Shown in pieces: positions 7,805 through 14,754 of a stretch of DNA of 38,470 bases (the first letter of the stretch is position 1; each line of letters opens with the position of its first letter). The notes under the pieces were generated by a model. The model did not search any database, was not told where the DNA came from, and was given only the letters and a program-made list of their open reading frames with translations. This stretch comes from an uncultured beta proteobacterium (lineage in GTDB: Bacteria > Pseudomonadota > Gammaproteobacteria > Burkholderiales > Burkholderiaceae_C). The stretch spans positions 1 through 38,470 of the forward strand of contig CAIOUR010000082.1 of NCBI GenBank assembly GCA_903861575.1. Direction: 5' to 3'. The position numbers and the translations under genes are program-made.

Positions 7805-9322
7805 CTATGCAAAATTCGCGCCCGGCAAGATGTCGCCGCTATCCAAGGCTGCCAGCAGCGAGCCCACGGTCTCTGCCGAGAGGGCACCCACCCCAAAGTC
7901 CTGGTGCTGCGCGACCAAATGCGCAAAAGCATGGGCAGCACATTGCCGGTAGAGCCCCTGCGACCACGGTAACGCAGTCTGTCCGCTCAGGGTGGCCCAG
8001 TTCCACCGGTCGGCATAGCGCTGGATGAAAGCAGCCAGCACATCTGGCGCTGCGCCGTCCCTGGCCAGCGCGGCAAACAAGGCGGGGTTGGCGCTCAGGC
8101 GCTCCCAATCCCAATGATCCGCAAATGCGTCCACCCAGCCCTGCGACCACGGCATGGTCTCGTTATGACTCAGCCCGGCCCAATCCCAACGATCAGCGTG
8201 CGCGGCCAACATCGCAGCCGCGCCGTCCTGCGCCCACGGCAAAGCGGGGTTCCAGCTGAGCCGGTCCCAATCCCAATGCGCTGCCCAGCGCGACACCAAT
8301 GCGGGACTCCAGGGTAGCGCAGGGTTCTCACTGAGTTGTTCCCAGTCCCACAGTTCGGCGTAGCGCTCCAGCAGCGCTTCGCTCCACAAAGGGGCATTGT
8401 TGCTGCTCAGCGCATGCCAATCCCAATGGGCCTCCCAACGCCTTAACAAGGCCTCATCCCAGGGTAGCGCGGCGTTGGCGCTCAGGGCTTTCCAATCCCA
8501 GCGCGGCTCGAATTGCGCCAGTAACTCGACGTCCCAACGCAGCAAGCGGCGTTGGCTCAAGGCGGTCCAGTCCCAGTGATCCGCGTACGCATGTAAAAGT
8601 GCGGCATCGGCGGAAATTTGGGTGTTGCGGCTCAACCAGGACCAGTTCCAAAAGGGCGCAAATTCAGCAACCAACTCGGCATCCAAAGGTAAGCCAGGGT
8701 TGGCGCTCAAACCCGTCCAATCCCAGCGCTCTGCAAAACGCGTCATCAGCGTCACATTCCACGGCAACCCGTCGTTCCAGCTCAAACCCACCCAATCCCA
8801 CAAGTGGGTGTTACCCGTGATCAGCGCCCCAGTCCAAGGCAGCTCCGCGTTACGACTGAGTACCCGCCAGTCCCACAGCGGAGCGAAGGTCTCCAGCAAT
8901 TCGAGGCTCCATGGCAAAGCGGGATTGCCGCTGAGGAGGCTCCAGTTCCAGCGCCGCACAAAGGCCTGCAGCAAAGCGCCGGACCACGGAAGGAAAGGAT
9001 TTTTGCTCAGGGTGTCCCAGTCCCAGCAGTCCTCAAACTGGGTCAGCAAGTCCAGCGACCAGGGTATGGCAGGGCTAGCGCTCACGCGTCGCCAGTCCCA
9101 GCGCATAGCGTGCGCCGCCAGTAGTTCCGCATCCAGGGGATAGTGGTTTTGCACGCACTGCTGCAACAAGGGAACATGGGCTTCGAAAAATGCCCGCGTC
9201 TCACGCTGTTGCACATCGTCCAAAGTTTGCGCAACCAATTCCAGCCGGTTGGCGCTGGCGGGCGTCAAAGCGTGCGCAACAACCGTGCGCAAAGCGCTAC
9301 CCGGGAGGGTGATATCAGGCAT
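7805..9322 (-). CDS. WDW-repeat protein (15 tandem 25-residue tryptophan-rich repeats)
   Basis: The 505-residue protein has a helical N-terminal part of about 70 residues and then 15 tandem units, from about residue 75 to 465, of consensus 'WDW..LS.NPALPWS..LL..F...'. Most units are exactly 25 residues; units 12 and 14 carry short insertions and three units have WNW for WDW. There is no signal peptide and no catalytic motif. Repeats with a similar 'WDW..LS.NP' core are known to me from giant-virus and scattered bacterial proteins of unknown function; that comparison is from memory. I chose ATG 9322 (product begins MPDITLPGSALR), which overlaps the end of the upstream J-domain gene by eight bases and implies coupling. 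A binding scaffold is the simplest guess. Confidence 0.8.
   Translation of the reverse strand: MPDITLPGSALRTVVAHALTPASANRLELVAQTLDDVQQRETRAFFEAHVPLLQQCVQNHYPLDAELLAAHAMRWDWRRVSASPAIPWSLDLLTQFEDCWDWDTLSKNPFLPWSGALLQAFVRRWNWSLLSGNPALPWSLELLETFAPLWDWRVLSRNAELPWTGALITGNTHLWDWVGLSWNDGLPWNVTLMTRFAERWDWTGLSANPGLPLDAELVAEFAPFWNWSWLSRNTQISADAALLHAYADHWDWTALSQRRLLRWDVELLAQFEPRWDWKALSANAALPWDEALLRRWEAHWDWHALSSNNAPLWSEALLERYAELWDWEQLSENPALPWSPALVSRWAAHWDWDRLSWNPALPWAQDGAAAMLAAHADRWDWAGLSHNETMPWSQGWVDAFADHWDWERLSANPALFAALARDGAAPDVLAAFIQRYADRWNWATLSGQTALPWSQGLYRQCAAHAFAHLVAQHQDFGVGALSAETVGSLLAALDSGDILPGANFA
7927..9100 (-). repeat. Array of about 15 degenerate 75-bp units encoding WDW repeats
   Basis: The DNA under the repeat domain is a tandem array with a period of about 75 bases. 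On the plus strand the recurring cores are CCAATCCCA or CCAGTCCCA (the WDW codons) and a weaker CCA-rich block (LPW). The units have diverged enough that the array should be genetically fairly stable, but the tryptophan codons are kept in nearly every unit, which indicates selection on the protein. Confidence 0.8.
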
Positions 9323-10619
9323 GCGCCATCGGGTCGGGTGCGGAAGGCGCGCGGGTGTGCAACTCCGCCTCAAAACGCTGCAGTTCGCCTTGCAGATACT
9401 GCTGCTGCTGCGCGAACCACAGATCCCAATTGGGTTGGCTACTCAATGTGCGCCAAGTCGCTGAGGTACGCAGTGCCGCTAGCGCCTCATGGCGCTGACC
9501 CAGAGCGCTGCGCAAGGCACGCAAGCGCGCCTCCAGTGCCACCTGTTCTTCGTGCGCCACTTGCGCATCTGCTGCTTGCGCAGAACTTCCCGCCGCTGGA
9601 GGCACATCATCGGCGCGGGCCTGCGACTGAAACCCGGCCCGCGCCACCGATTCCTGCAGCGCGTAAAGAGCCGCCATATCGCCACGGCGGTAACTGGTTT
9701 GGAGGGATTGAAATAACTGCGCGGCGCGACCCTGGTCCTCATCGGCAACACGGTCGGGATGGCACTGCATAGCGAGTTTGCGGTAGAGCTGTTTGATCTG
9801 GTCCAAGGCATCATCGTCCAGGGTGTGCGGCCCGGCATCGTGGTCGGCAGCGGCTTGCGAGGCTTCGTAATCGCTCCAGCGCTGCTGCGCAGCATGGGCC
9901 TCCTCACGCGCCGTCTGGTCTTGCAGGGCCAGCTGCTGCAGGTACAGGGCTTTGGCGCGCAGGTAGTCGCGCATCAAGGGGCCCAGCGACTGCTCCTGGG
10001 CATGGTCGAACAAAGCCATCTGGCGCTGGGTTTCGGCAATTTCCGCCTGGGTCGCCAATGCATGGTTTTGCAGGACCTGCGCCAACCAAGCCTGCTGCGC
10101 GGGGCCGCCACCGCGCCGGACCTGCACTGCGCTCGACGCGGACATGGCAGCACCAAGGTCGATATGGACAGCACCCCAGCCCGCCTCTTCGTCCAGCACC
10201 TGGCGGGTTTGGCGCACAAATTCAGCGTCACTCCAGCGCAGCAAGCCGGGCACTTCCGAGGCGTCATCGGCGGGGCAGATGCCCGTGCCGAGCTTGCCGG
10301 TGAACACCTGGGTATCGTCCGTCACGAGGGCGAGTGCAGGAAAAGGTGCTTCCGCAGCGGCCGGGTCAAGGGCGGCTTGCCGCCAGGCAATTTGTCCGCC
10401 GATGGCGCTCAGGCGCTCCCAGGCAATGGCAGATTGGCGGTTGAAGGCGGTGTCTGGAATTGACAGTTGCACCTGAAGGCCCTGGCGCCGACACTGCACC
10501 AGCGCGTCAAACACCACGCGCGCAACCGTGTGTTTGCAGCGCAAAACCACACCGGTCTGCGCGCCGGCTAATGCATCCTCCAGTTGCACCCATTCCTGAT
10601 GGAAAAAGGCTTCAGTCAT
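9315..10619 (-). CDS. J-domain protein with N-terminal PLD-like region
   Basis: The 434-residue protein has a J domain at about residues 267-325 (LYRKLAMQCHPDR, with HPD at 287-289), so it should stimulate an Hsp70 (DnaK) ATPase. It lacks the G/F-rich region and zinc finger of classical DnaJ, which points to a dedicated co-chaperone. Residues about 22-110 resemble one half of a phospholipase D fold (VVFDALVQCRRQGLQVQLS, then a parallel of the HKD strand at ALALVTDDTQVFTGK), but the HKD catalytic residues are absent. Long helices flank the J domain at about 180-250 and 355-420. ATG 10619 overlaps the upstream Sel1 stop by eight bases; the same eight-base overlap recurs at the downstream junction. 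The PLD-like reading is tentative. Confidence 0.8.
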   Translation of the reverse strand: MTEAFFHQEWVQLEDALAGAQTGVVLRCKHTVARVVFDALVQCRRQGLQVQLSIPDTAFNRQSAIAWERLSAIGGQIAWRQAALDPAAAEAPFPALALVTDDTQVFTGKLGTGICPADDASEVPGLLRWSDAEFVRQTRQVLDEEAGWGAVHIDLGAAMSASSAVQVRRGGGPAQQAWLAQVLQNHALATQAEIAETQRQMALFDHAQEQSLGPLMRDYLRAKALYLQQLALQDQTAREEAHAAQQRWSDYEASQAAADHDAGPHTLDDDALDQIKQLYRKLAMQCHPDRVADEDQGRAAQLFQSLQTSYRRGDMAALYALQESVARAGFQSQARADDVPPAAGSSAQAADAQVAHEEQVALEARLRALRSALGQRHEALAALRTSATWRTLSSQPNWDLWFAQQQQYLQGELQRFEAELHTRAPSAPDPMAHA

Positions 10620-11937
10620 AACCCTGCAGGTTCTTCTTTTGTGCCTCGCGCGCAAGGTCTTGCGCCTGGGCAATGTGCTGTGCGGACATGCGCGCCGCCA
10701 CAAACTCGCGGCCTTGCACCCCGGCGGCGTTGCCGCCAGCGGCCGCAATGTTGAACCACATGTGTGCCTTCACGAAGTCCTGCAAAGTACCTTCGCCTTT
10801 GGCGTACATCCAACCCAAAGCGGCCTGGGCCGGCGCAAAACCCAAAGCTGCAGCCGCTCGGTAAGCCGCCAGCGCCGGCTGCACCCGCGGACCACCCGGC
10901 TGCTCCCGCTGGTACAACTGGCCGAGGTTGAACCAGGCACTGGCTTCACCCTGATCAGCCGCCAATTGCAACCACTGGCAAGCAACCTCCGCGTCCGCCT
11001 GGGTACCCTGGCCATTGGCGATCAAAACGCCCATTTGCAGCTGAGCCGCAGCGTCACCCTGCTCAGCAGCTTGACCGAACCAGACCAATGCTTGCGCAAA
11101 ATCCTGCTCCATGCCCTCACCCGACAGCGCCATAACTCCCAGGTTGAATTGGGCCGACACTTCTCCAAGCCCAGCAGCCGCGCGGTAATGTTCGGCCGCT
11201 TGCGGCAGATTGCGCGGTACGCCCGTACCAGTGCCATACATGACACCGAGGTTGTAGTGCGCCGCCGAATCCCCCTGCGCAGCGGCCTTGCCGTACCAAT
11301 TCAACGCCTGGTCAAAATCGCGCGCAGGTCCAACTGCCACGCTAAAGAGGTGGCCCAGATTAAATTGAGCCCGCCCATGCCCCTGTTCGGCTGCTCGGGT
11401 GTACCAATCGCGGGCCTGCGCCCAGTCTGGCGGATTTTGTTGGGCGCACAAAACACCCATGCCATATTGGGCGGCAGGCTCGCCGGACGCGGCTCCACGC
11501 GTCAAGTGGCTGCGCGCGCGCTCCGGGTCTGGGGGAACACCCTGGCCATTGGCGAACATGATGCCCAGGTTTGCGTGGGCCAAGGGGTCGCCCTGGGCGG
11601 CAGCTTGTTCATACAGCGCGCGGGCGCGGTCGAAGTCCTGCGCCACACCCAGGCCGTTGGCGTAAAACACAGCGAGGCAGGATTGGGCGGCGGGTTCGCC
11701 TTGGGCGGCGGCGGCCTCATACCAGCGGGCTGCAGATTCAAAGTCTTGTGGAACGCCCTGCCCATGTGCGTGCATGACGCCCAGGTTAGCTTGCGCCTGC
11801 GCCTGTCCGCGCATGGCGGCCGACTCATAGCACTGCAGGGCTTGTTCAAAATCCTGCGGCACGCCCAAACCTAGGGCATACATACTCCCCAGATTGGTCA
11901 AGGCGGCGCTGCGAGGGTCAGCCAATGCAGGGGTCAT
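10612..11937 (-). CDS. Sel1-repeat protein (11 repeats), first gene of the flgP-flgT operon
   Basis: The 441-residue protein consists of 11 regular Sel1 repeats from about residue 13 to 405 (first unit ALTNLGSMYALGLGVPQDF) and a helical C-terminal cap. No signal peptide or membrane helix is present, so it should be cytoplasmic. It is the first minus-strand gene after the 207-base divergent gap shared with the FleQ-type regulator and therefore probably heads the ten-gene operon that ends with fhlB. Its stop overlaps the start of the J-domain gene. The ribosome site before ATG 11937 is weak. Similarity in design to the 22-repeat protein at 4851-7481 suggests that the two act together or arose by duplication. 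Confidence 0.85.
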   Translation of the reverse strand: MTPALADPRSAALTNLGSMYALGLGVPQDFEQALQCYESAAMRGQAQAQANLGVMHAHGQGVPQDFESAARWYEAAAAQGEPAAQSCLAVFYANGLGVAQDFDRARALYEQAAAQGDPLAHANLGIMFANGQGVPPDPERARSHLTRGAASGEPAAQYGMGVLCAQQNPPDWAQARDWYTRAAEQGHGRAQFNLGHLFSVAVGPARDFDQALNWYGKAAAQGDSAAHYNLGVMYGTGTGVPRNLPQAAEHYRAAAGLGEVSAQFNLGVMALSGEGMEQDFAQALVWFGQAAEQGDAAAQLQMGVLIANGQGTQADAEVACQWLQLAADQGEASAWFNLGQLYQREQPGGPRVQPALAAYRAAAALGFAPAQAALGWMYAKGEGTLQDFVKAHMWFNIAAAGGNAAGVQGREFVAARMSAQHIAQAQDLAREAQKKNLQGYD

Positions 11938-12060
11938 GTGCGGCTTCGCGGCAAGTGATGCAGTGGAAAAGTAAAGCGAACCGCATTATGCAATTGGGCG
12001 TCGGGTGTCGAAACCTTGGCAAAATTGTCCGTCGTTGAAAAAGTGTCCACTTGTCGACAG

Positions 12061-12076
12061 TGGCTGCTATCATGCA
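12061..12076 (+). promoter_or_regulatory. Candidate sigma-54 promoter for the FleQ-type regulator gene
   Basis: TGGCTGCTATCATGCA has the invariant GG and GC pairs of a -24/-12 promoter at exactly the right spacing (12 bases from G to G). The predicted start near 12087 lies about 58 bases before the TTG start codon at 12145. The match outside the core is moderate (no CACG after TGGC; A instead of T before TGC). Confidence 0.45.
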
Positions 12077-12144
12077 GTTTCGTTGGAAATGATGCATGTG
12101 GCATTCAAATCTCCCGGCCGTGGCCGTGTTCACACAGAAACATT

Positions 12145-13287
12145 TTGACTACGCAAAAAGCCCGCAACGTGCCGAATTTTGTCGGTGAAAGCGACGCGAT
12201 CAAAGCGATTCGCAATTTGCTGCCTGTGGTCGCGGCGTCTAACTCTACCGTGTTGATCACCGGCGAGAGCGGCACCGGTAAGGAGATCGTGGCGCGCTCA
12301 CTGCACGAACTGTCGCCACGCGCAGGTGCGAATTTCGTTCCCATCAATTGCGCCGCCATTCCGAAAGACCTGATCGAGAGCGAACTCTTCGGCCATAAAA
12401 AAGGGGCGTTCACTGGCGCAGTGACTGATCGCGTCGGGCGCTTTGAGTTGGCCCACAACGGGTCGATATTCCTGGATGAAATTGGTGATCTGCCGCTGGA
12501 ATTGCAAGTCAAGCTACTGCGGGTCTTGCAAGAACGTGTGGTCGATCCAGTGGGCGGTACCCGGCCCGTAGCCGTCGATGTGCGGGTAATCGCTGCAACC
12601 CACCGCGACCTCGAGGCCGAAATCGCCGCCGGGCGGTTCCGTGAGGACTTGTATTACCGCCTCAATGTGCTGCCGCTGAACACGCCACCCTTGCGCGAAC
12701 GCAGCGAAGACGTACCGACCCTGCTGACTTTTTTTGCCAAGCACCATGCGGCGAGCGGCGAGGCACCGATCAGCTTTGCGCCGGATTTCATGGAGGCGCT
12801 GAAGTCTTATTCATGGCCGGGCAATGTGCGGGAGCTCTCGAACCTGATTGACCGGTTCAGCACCTTATTTGCAGGACAGAAGCTGGAGTTGCGCAACTTC
12901 GCCTCCAGCCTGTTACCGCGAGGCCTGGCCGCGCTCAAAGCCGTTTCCGATCAGAACCCATCCTTGCCCCTGGAATTTGAGGAGTCTGCCGTCTTACTGG
13001 GCAACCAAGACAATCCGAGTGTCGGCGGTATTTTTGATGAAACAGAGCCTGACGAGCCAGCGCTGCATAACGAGGTCGAGCACATGACCTTTTTGTCCGA
13101 AGGCCTACCGGTGCTGCCACCCGAAGGGCTGTCGCTCAAACACCGTCTGGCCGAAATTGAGCGCGACCTGATTGCGCAGGCGCTCAGCCGAACCAAAGGC
13201 AATGTGTCGCAAACGGCGCGCATTCTGAATGTGCAGCGCACGACCTTGATCGAAAAAATCCAAAAATTCGGTCTGCGCAGCGATTGA
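12145..13287 (+). CDS. FleQ-type sigma-54-dependent transcriptional activator without N-terminal receiver domain
   Basis: The protein has a complete sigma-54 AAA+ domain from its first residues (VGESDAIKAIRNLLP): Walker A GESGTGKE, the sigma-54 contact loop GAFTGA, Walker B IFLDEIGDLP and the R-finger region REDLYYRLNVLPL, ending with SWPGNVREL. A variable acidic linker of about 90 residues follows, then a Fis-type helix-turn-helix (GNVSQTARILNVQRTTLIEK) of the kind found in FleQ, FlrA and FlrC. There is no receiver or FleQ N-terminal domain. I favour the TTG at 12145 (380 residues) because the open frame upstream to 12016 looks non-conserved and overlaps the candidate promoter. It likely activates flagellar sigma-54 promoters, such as that before flhA. 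Its own upstream region has a sigma-54-like site. Confidence 0.85.
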   Translation: MTTQKARNVPNFVGESDAIKAIRNLLPVVAASNSTVLITGESGTGKEIVARSLHELSPRAGANFVPINCAAIPKDLIESELFGHKKGAFTGAVTDRVGRFELAHNGSIFLDEIGDLPLELQVKLLRVLQERVVDPVGGTRPVAVDVRVIAATHRDLEAEIAAGRFREDLYYRLNVLPLNTPPLRERSEDVPTLLTFFAKHHAASGEAPISFAPDFMEALKSYSWPGNVRELSNLIDRFSTLFAGQKLELRNFASSLLPRGLAALKAVSDQNPSLPLEFEESAVLLGNQDNPSVGGIFDETEPDEPALHNEVEHMTFLSEGLPVLPPEGLSLKHRLAEIERDLIAQALSRTKGNVSQTARILNVQRTTLIEKIQKFGLRSD

Positions 13288-13294
13288 CGTCGCC

Positions 13295-13310
13295 GCACCC
13301 GGCAGGGTGC
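13295..13310. terminator. Hairpin between converging genes, possible terminator
   Basis: GCACCC and GGGTGC form a perfect six-pair stem with a GGCA loop in the 27-base gap between the converging regulator gene and the coiled-coil membrane protein gene. On the plus strand a run of five T follows about ten bases later. The stem is short and the T-run distant, so termination is plausible but unproven. Confidence 0.4.
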
Positions 13311-13314
13311 AAAG

Positions 13315-14307
13315 CTACTCTTTTTCGCCTGGGCGCGGGTATTGCACCGGACGCTCGCGGGGCTTAGCCGGCGGGGCTGGAGGCGGGGTAGCGGCGGCAC
13401 GCGCAGCGGCTTCCTGATCAATTTTGTCTTTTACCGATTTGGCAGCCGCCTCGGCCGCCTTCTTGAGCGCCGCCGCGTCGGTCTGCACCACGACAGGACG
13501 TTGACCTTGCGCGGCCAGCTGTTTCAATATTTCGCCTTGGGCTTGGATTTTTTGCTCCAATGCCTGCACCTGTTTAGTGGTCTGTTCCAATGCCTGCTGC
13601 AACTGCTTGGTGTTGTCCTGGGTCTGATGATCGGCCACGGGCTTCTTGGCCATCGCATCGATCATGTTGCCCAAACCTTTGACTACATCGTCAACGCGGG
13701 ACTCCAGCTGCTTTTGCGAGGTGACTAGCCCGCTTTGTTTTTGCGATACATCGCCCAACAGCGTTCCGGTGTTGTTGAACAATTCAATAGAGTCGTCCAT
13801 GGTGACAACCCGCTTGCCAACCGCTACCAGCATGGCATCGAGCTGCGCCACACGCTCCTGAAGGCGGTAGGTCATGAACCCGAAAAGGGTAATCGCCACA
13901 ACCGACAGGGCCACGAAGACTGCCAGACAAATCATCCCCAGATTCTGGGCAGCCCCGTAGGTATCAGTGAGCTTGACAGTGGCCTTCTGCATAGCGCCAC
14001 CGGCCAGTGCCGCCAAGCCGGAAGCACGTGTCGCCAACTCGGCGGAGTCAATCAGACTGGACTTCAGTTGGTTGATTTCTTCAACCTCTTTGTCGTGCAA
14101 GTCAGCTAAGACCTTTTCAACCGCTGTAGCGGTCACAGCATGGGCTTGGGCGTCAAAAACGCGGGGCTCGGTTGGTTCGTCCATCGCACTGCCCGCAGGG
14201 TTTTCATCAGCGAGGAACGGGGGATCCTCGTGGACCTCAGGCACCGTTACCGGCTCGGACGAATCCGCGGCTTCAGCAGCAGGGGTTGCAGCGTCTTCTT
14301 GACTCAT
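13315..14307 (-). CDS. Single-pass membrane protein with periplasmic coiled coil, unknown function
   Basis: The 330-residue protein has an acidic, disordered N-terminus (1-50), an amphipathic region, one membrane helix at about 122-146 (LGMICLAVFVALSVVAITLF) and a long coiled coil at about 148-270 with many Gln, Lys and Glu heptads (QLQQALEQTTKQVQALEQ). The end is a basic Ala/Pro-rich tail. There is no signal peptide, so the N-terminus is probably cytoplasmic. I recognise no family. It is the last gene of the fliK-flhB run, 39 bases after the small gene at 14347-14754, and so is probably co-expressed with the flagellar export genes. A structural or tethering role at the envelope is a guess. 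Confidence 0.75.
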   Translation of the reverse strand: MSQEDAATPAAEAADSSEPVTVPEVHEDPPFLADENPAGSAMDEPTEPRVFDAQAHAVTATAVEKVLADLHDKEVEEINQLKSSLIDSAELATRASGLAALAGGAMQKATVKLTDTYGAAQNLGMICLAVFVALSVVAITLFGFMTYRLQERVAQLDAMLVAVGKRVVTMDDSIELFNNTGTLLGDVSQKQSGLVTSQKQLESRVDDVVKGLGNMIDAMAKKPVADHQTQDNTKQLQQALEQTTKQVQALEQKIQAQGEILKQLAAQGQRPVVVQTDAAALKKAAEAAAKSVKDKIDQEAAARAAATPPPAPPAKPRERPVQYPRPGEKE

Positions 14308-14346
14308 GGGCGTCTCTCAATAAAGGGGGCACTGGGCCTAGGGGAC

Positions 14347-14754
14347 CTATGGGGCCTCAAGGGTGTGCTCCAGTTCTTCCAACACAGCGCGCACTTTCTC
14401 GTTTTCCATCCGCAGGTGTATCAGGCGGGCCGGGAAGTTCATCTCCGGCGCCAACTCACCAGCCCCATCCTCGGGCGTCGACACCGGAGCAGTCGGTTCG
14501 GCAGTGAACAAGCGGCCGCGGTTTTGGGCCAGCGCCGGCTCCTCACGGGATTCTGATCCCTGCTTAGCCTGGCCGATCGCGACGGTATCGCGATCCGATG
14601 GCCCGCCCTCCGGGATGTATTCCGTATCGGCGACCGGATTTTGCCGAATAACTGTTTCACGCGGAGCGGCAACATGGCTTTTGGCAACCGTGCTGCCCGG
14701 CGCCACCGACACCTCGTGGGCCGCGCCGCTGCGGATGACGTGGGGATCACTCAT
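14347..14754 (-). CDS. Small protein of unknown function, coupled to the DamX-like gene
   Basis: The 135-residue product has a disordered, charged middle and one confident helix near the end (FPARLIHLRMENEKVRAVLE). It has no membrane segment, signal peptide or known motif. Its ATG overlaps the TGA of the DamX-like gene (14751-14754), so the two are probably co-translated. The C-terminal helix with alternating charges could pair with another coiled coil, such as that of the next protein. No function can be assigned. Confidence 0.7.
   Translation of the reverse strand: MSDPHVIRSGAAHEVSVAPGSTVAKSHVAAPRETVIRQNPVADTEYIPEGGPSDRDTVAIGQAKQGSESREEPALAQNRGRLFTAEPTAPVSTPEDGAGELAPEMNFPARLIHLRMENEKVRAVLEELEHTLEAP

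Noticed and set aside
7927-9100. CRISPR-like array because of the 75-base periodicity
   Set aside because: The units are coding, diverged and contiguous, with no constant repeat and variable spacer pattern.
7927-9143. Long plus-strand open frames opposite the WDW-repeat gene, with repeated peptides such as QSQ and SNP
   Set aside because: They are the antisense shadow of a repetitive gene; the minus-strand frame has the tryptophan conservation and the operon context.
4851-11937. Sel1 proteins as MotX homologues
   Set aside because: The two large Sel1 proteins have no signal peptide and lack the Cys-containing C-terminal tail; only the 32937-33425 product fits MotX.
11980-12020. Possible sigma-28 or sigma-70 promoter for the Sel1-headed operon on the minus strand
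   Set aside because: CAAGGTTT-N11-GCCCAATT has a poor -10 core, and TTTCGA-17-CATAAT is a weak sigma-70 match; neither is convincing enough to list, although a promoter should exist here.
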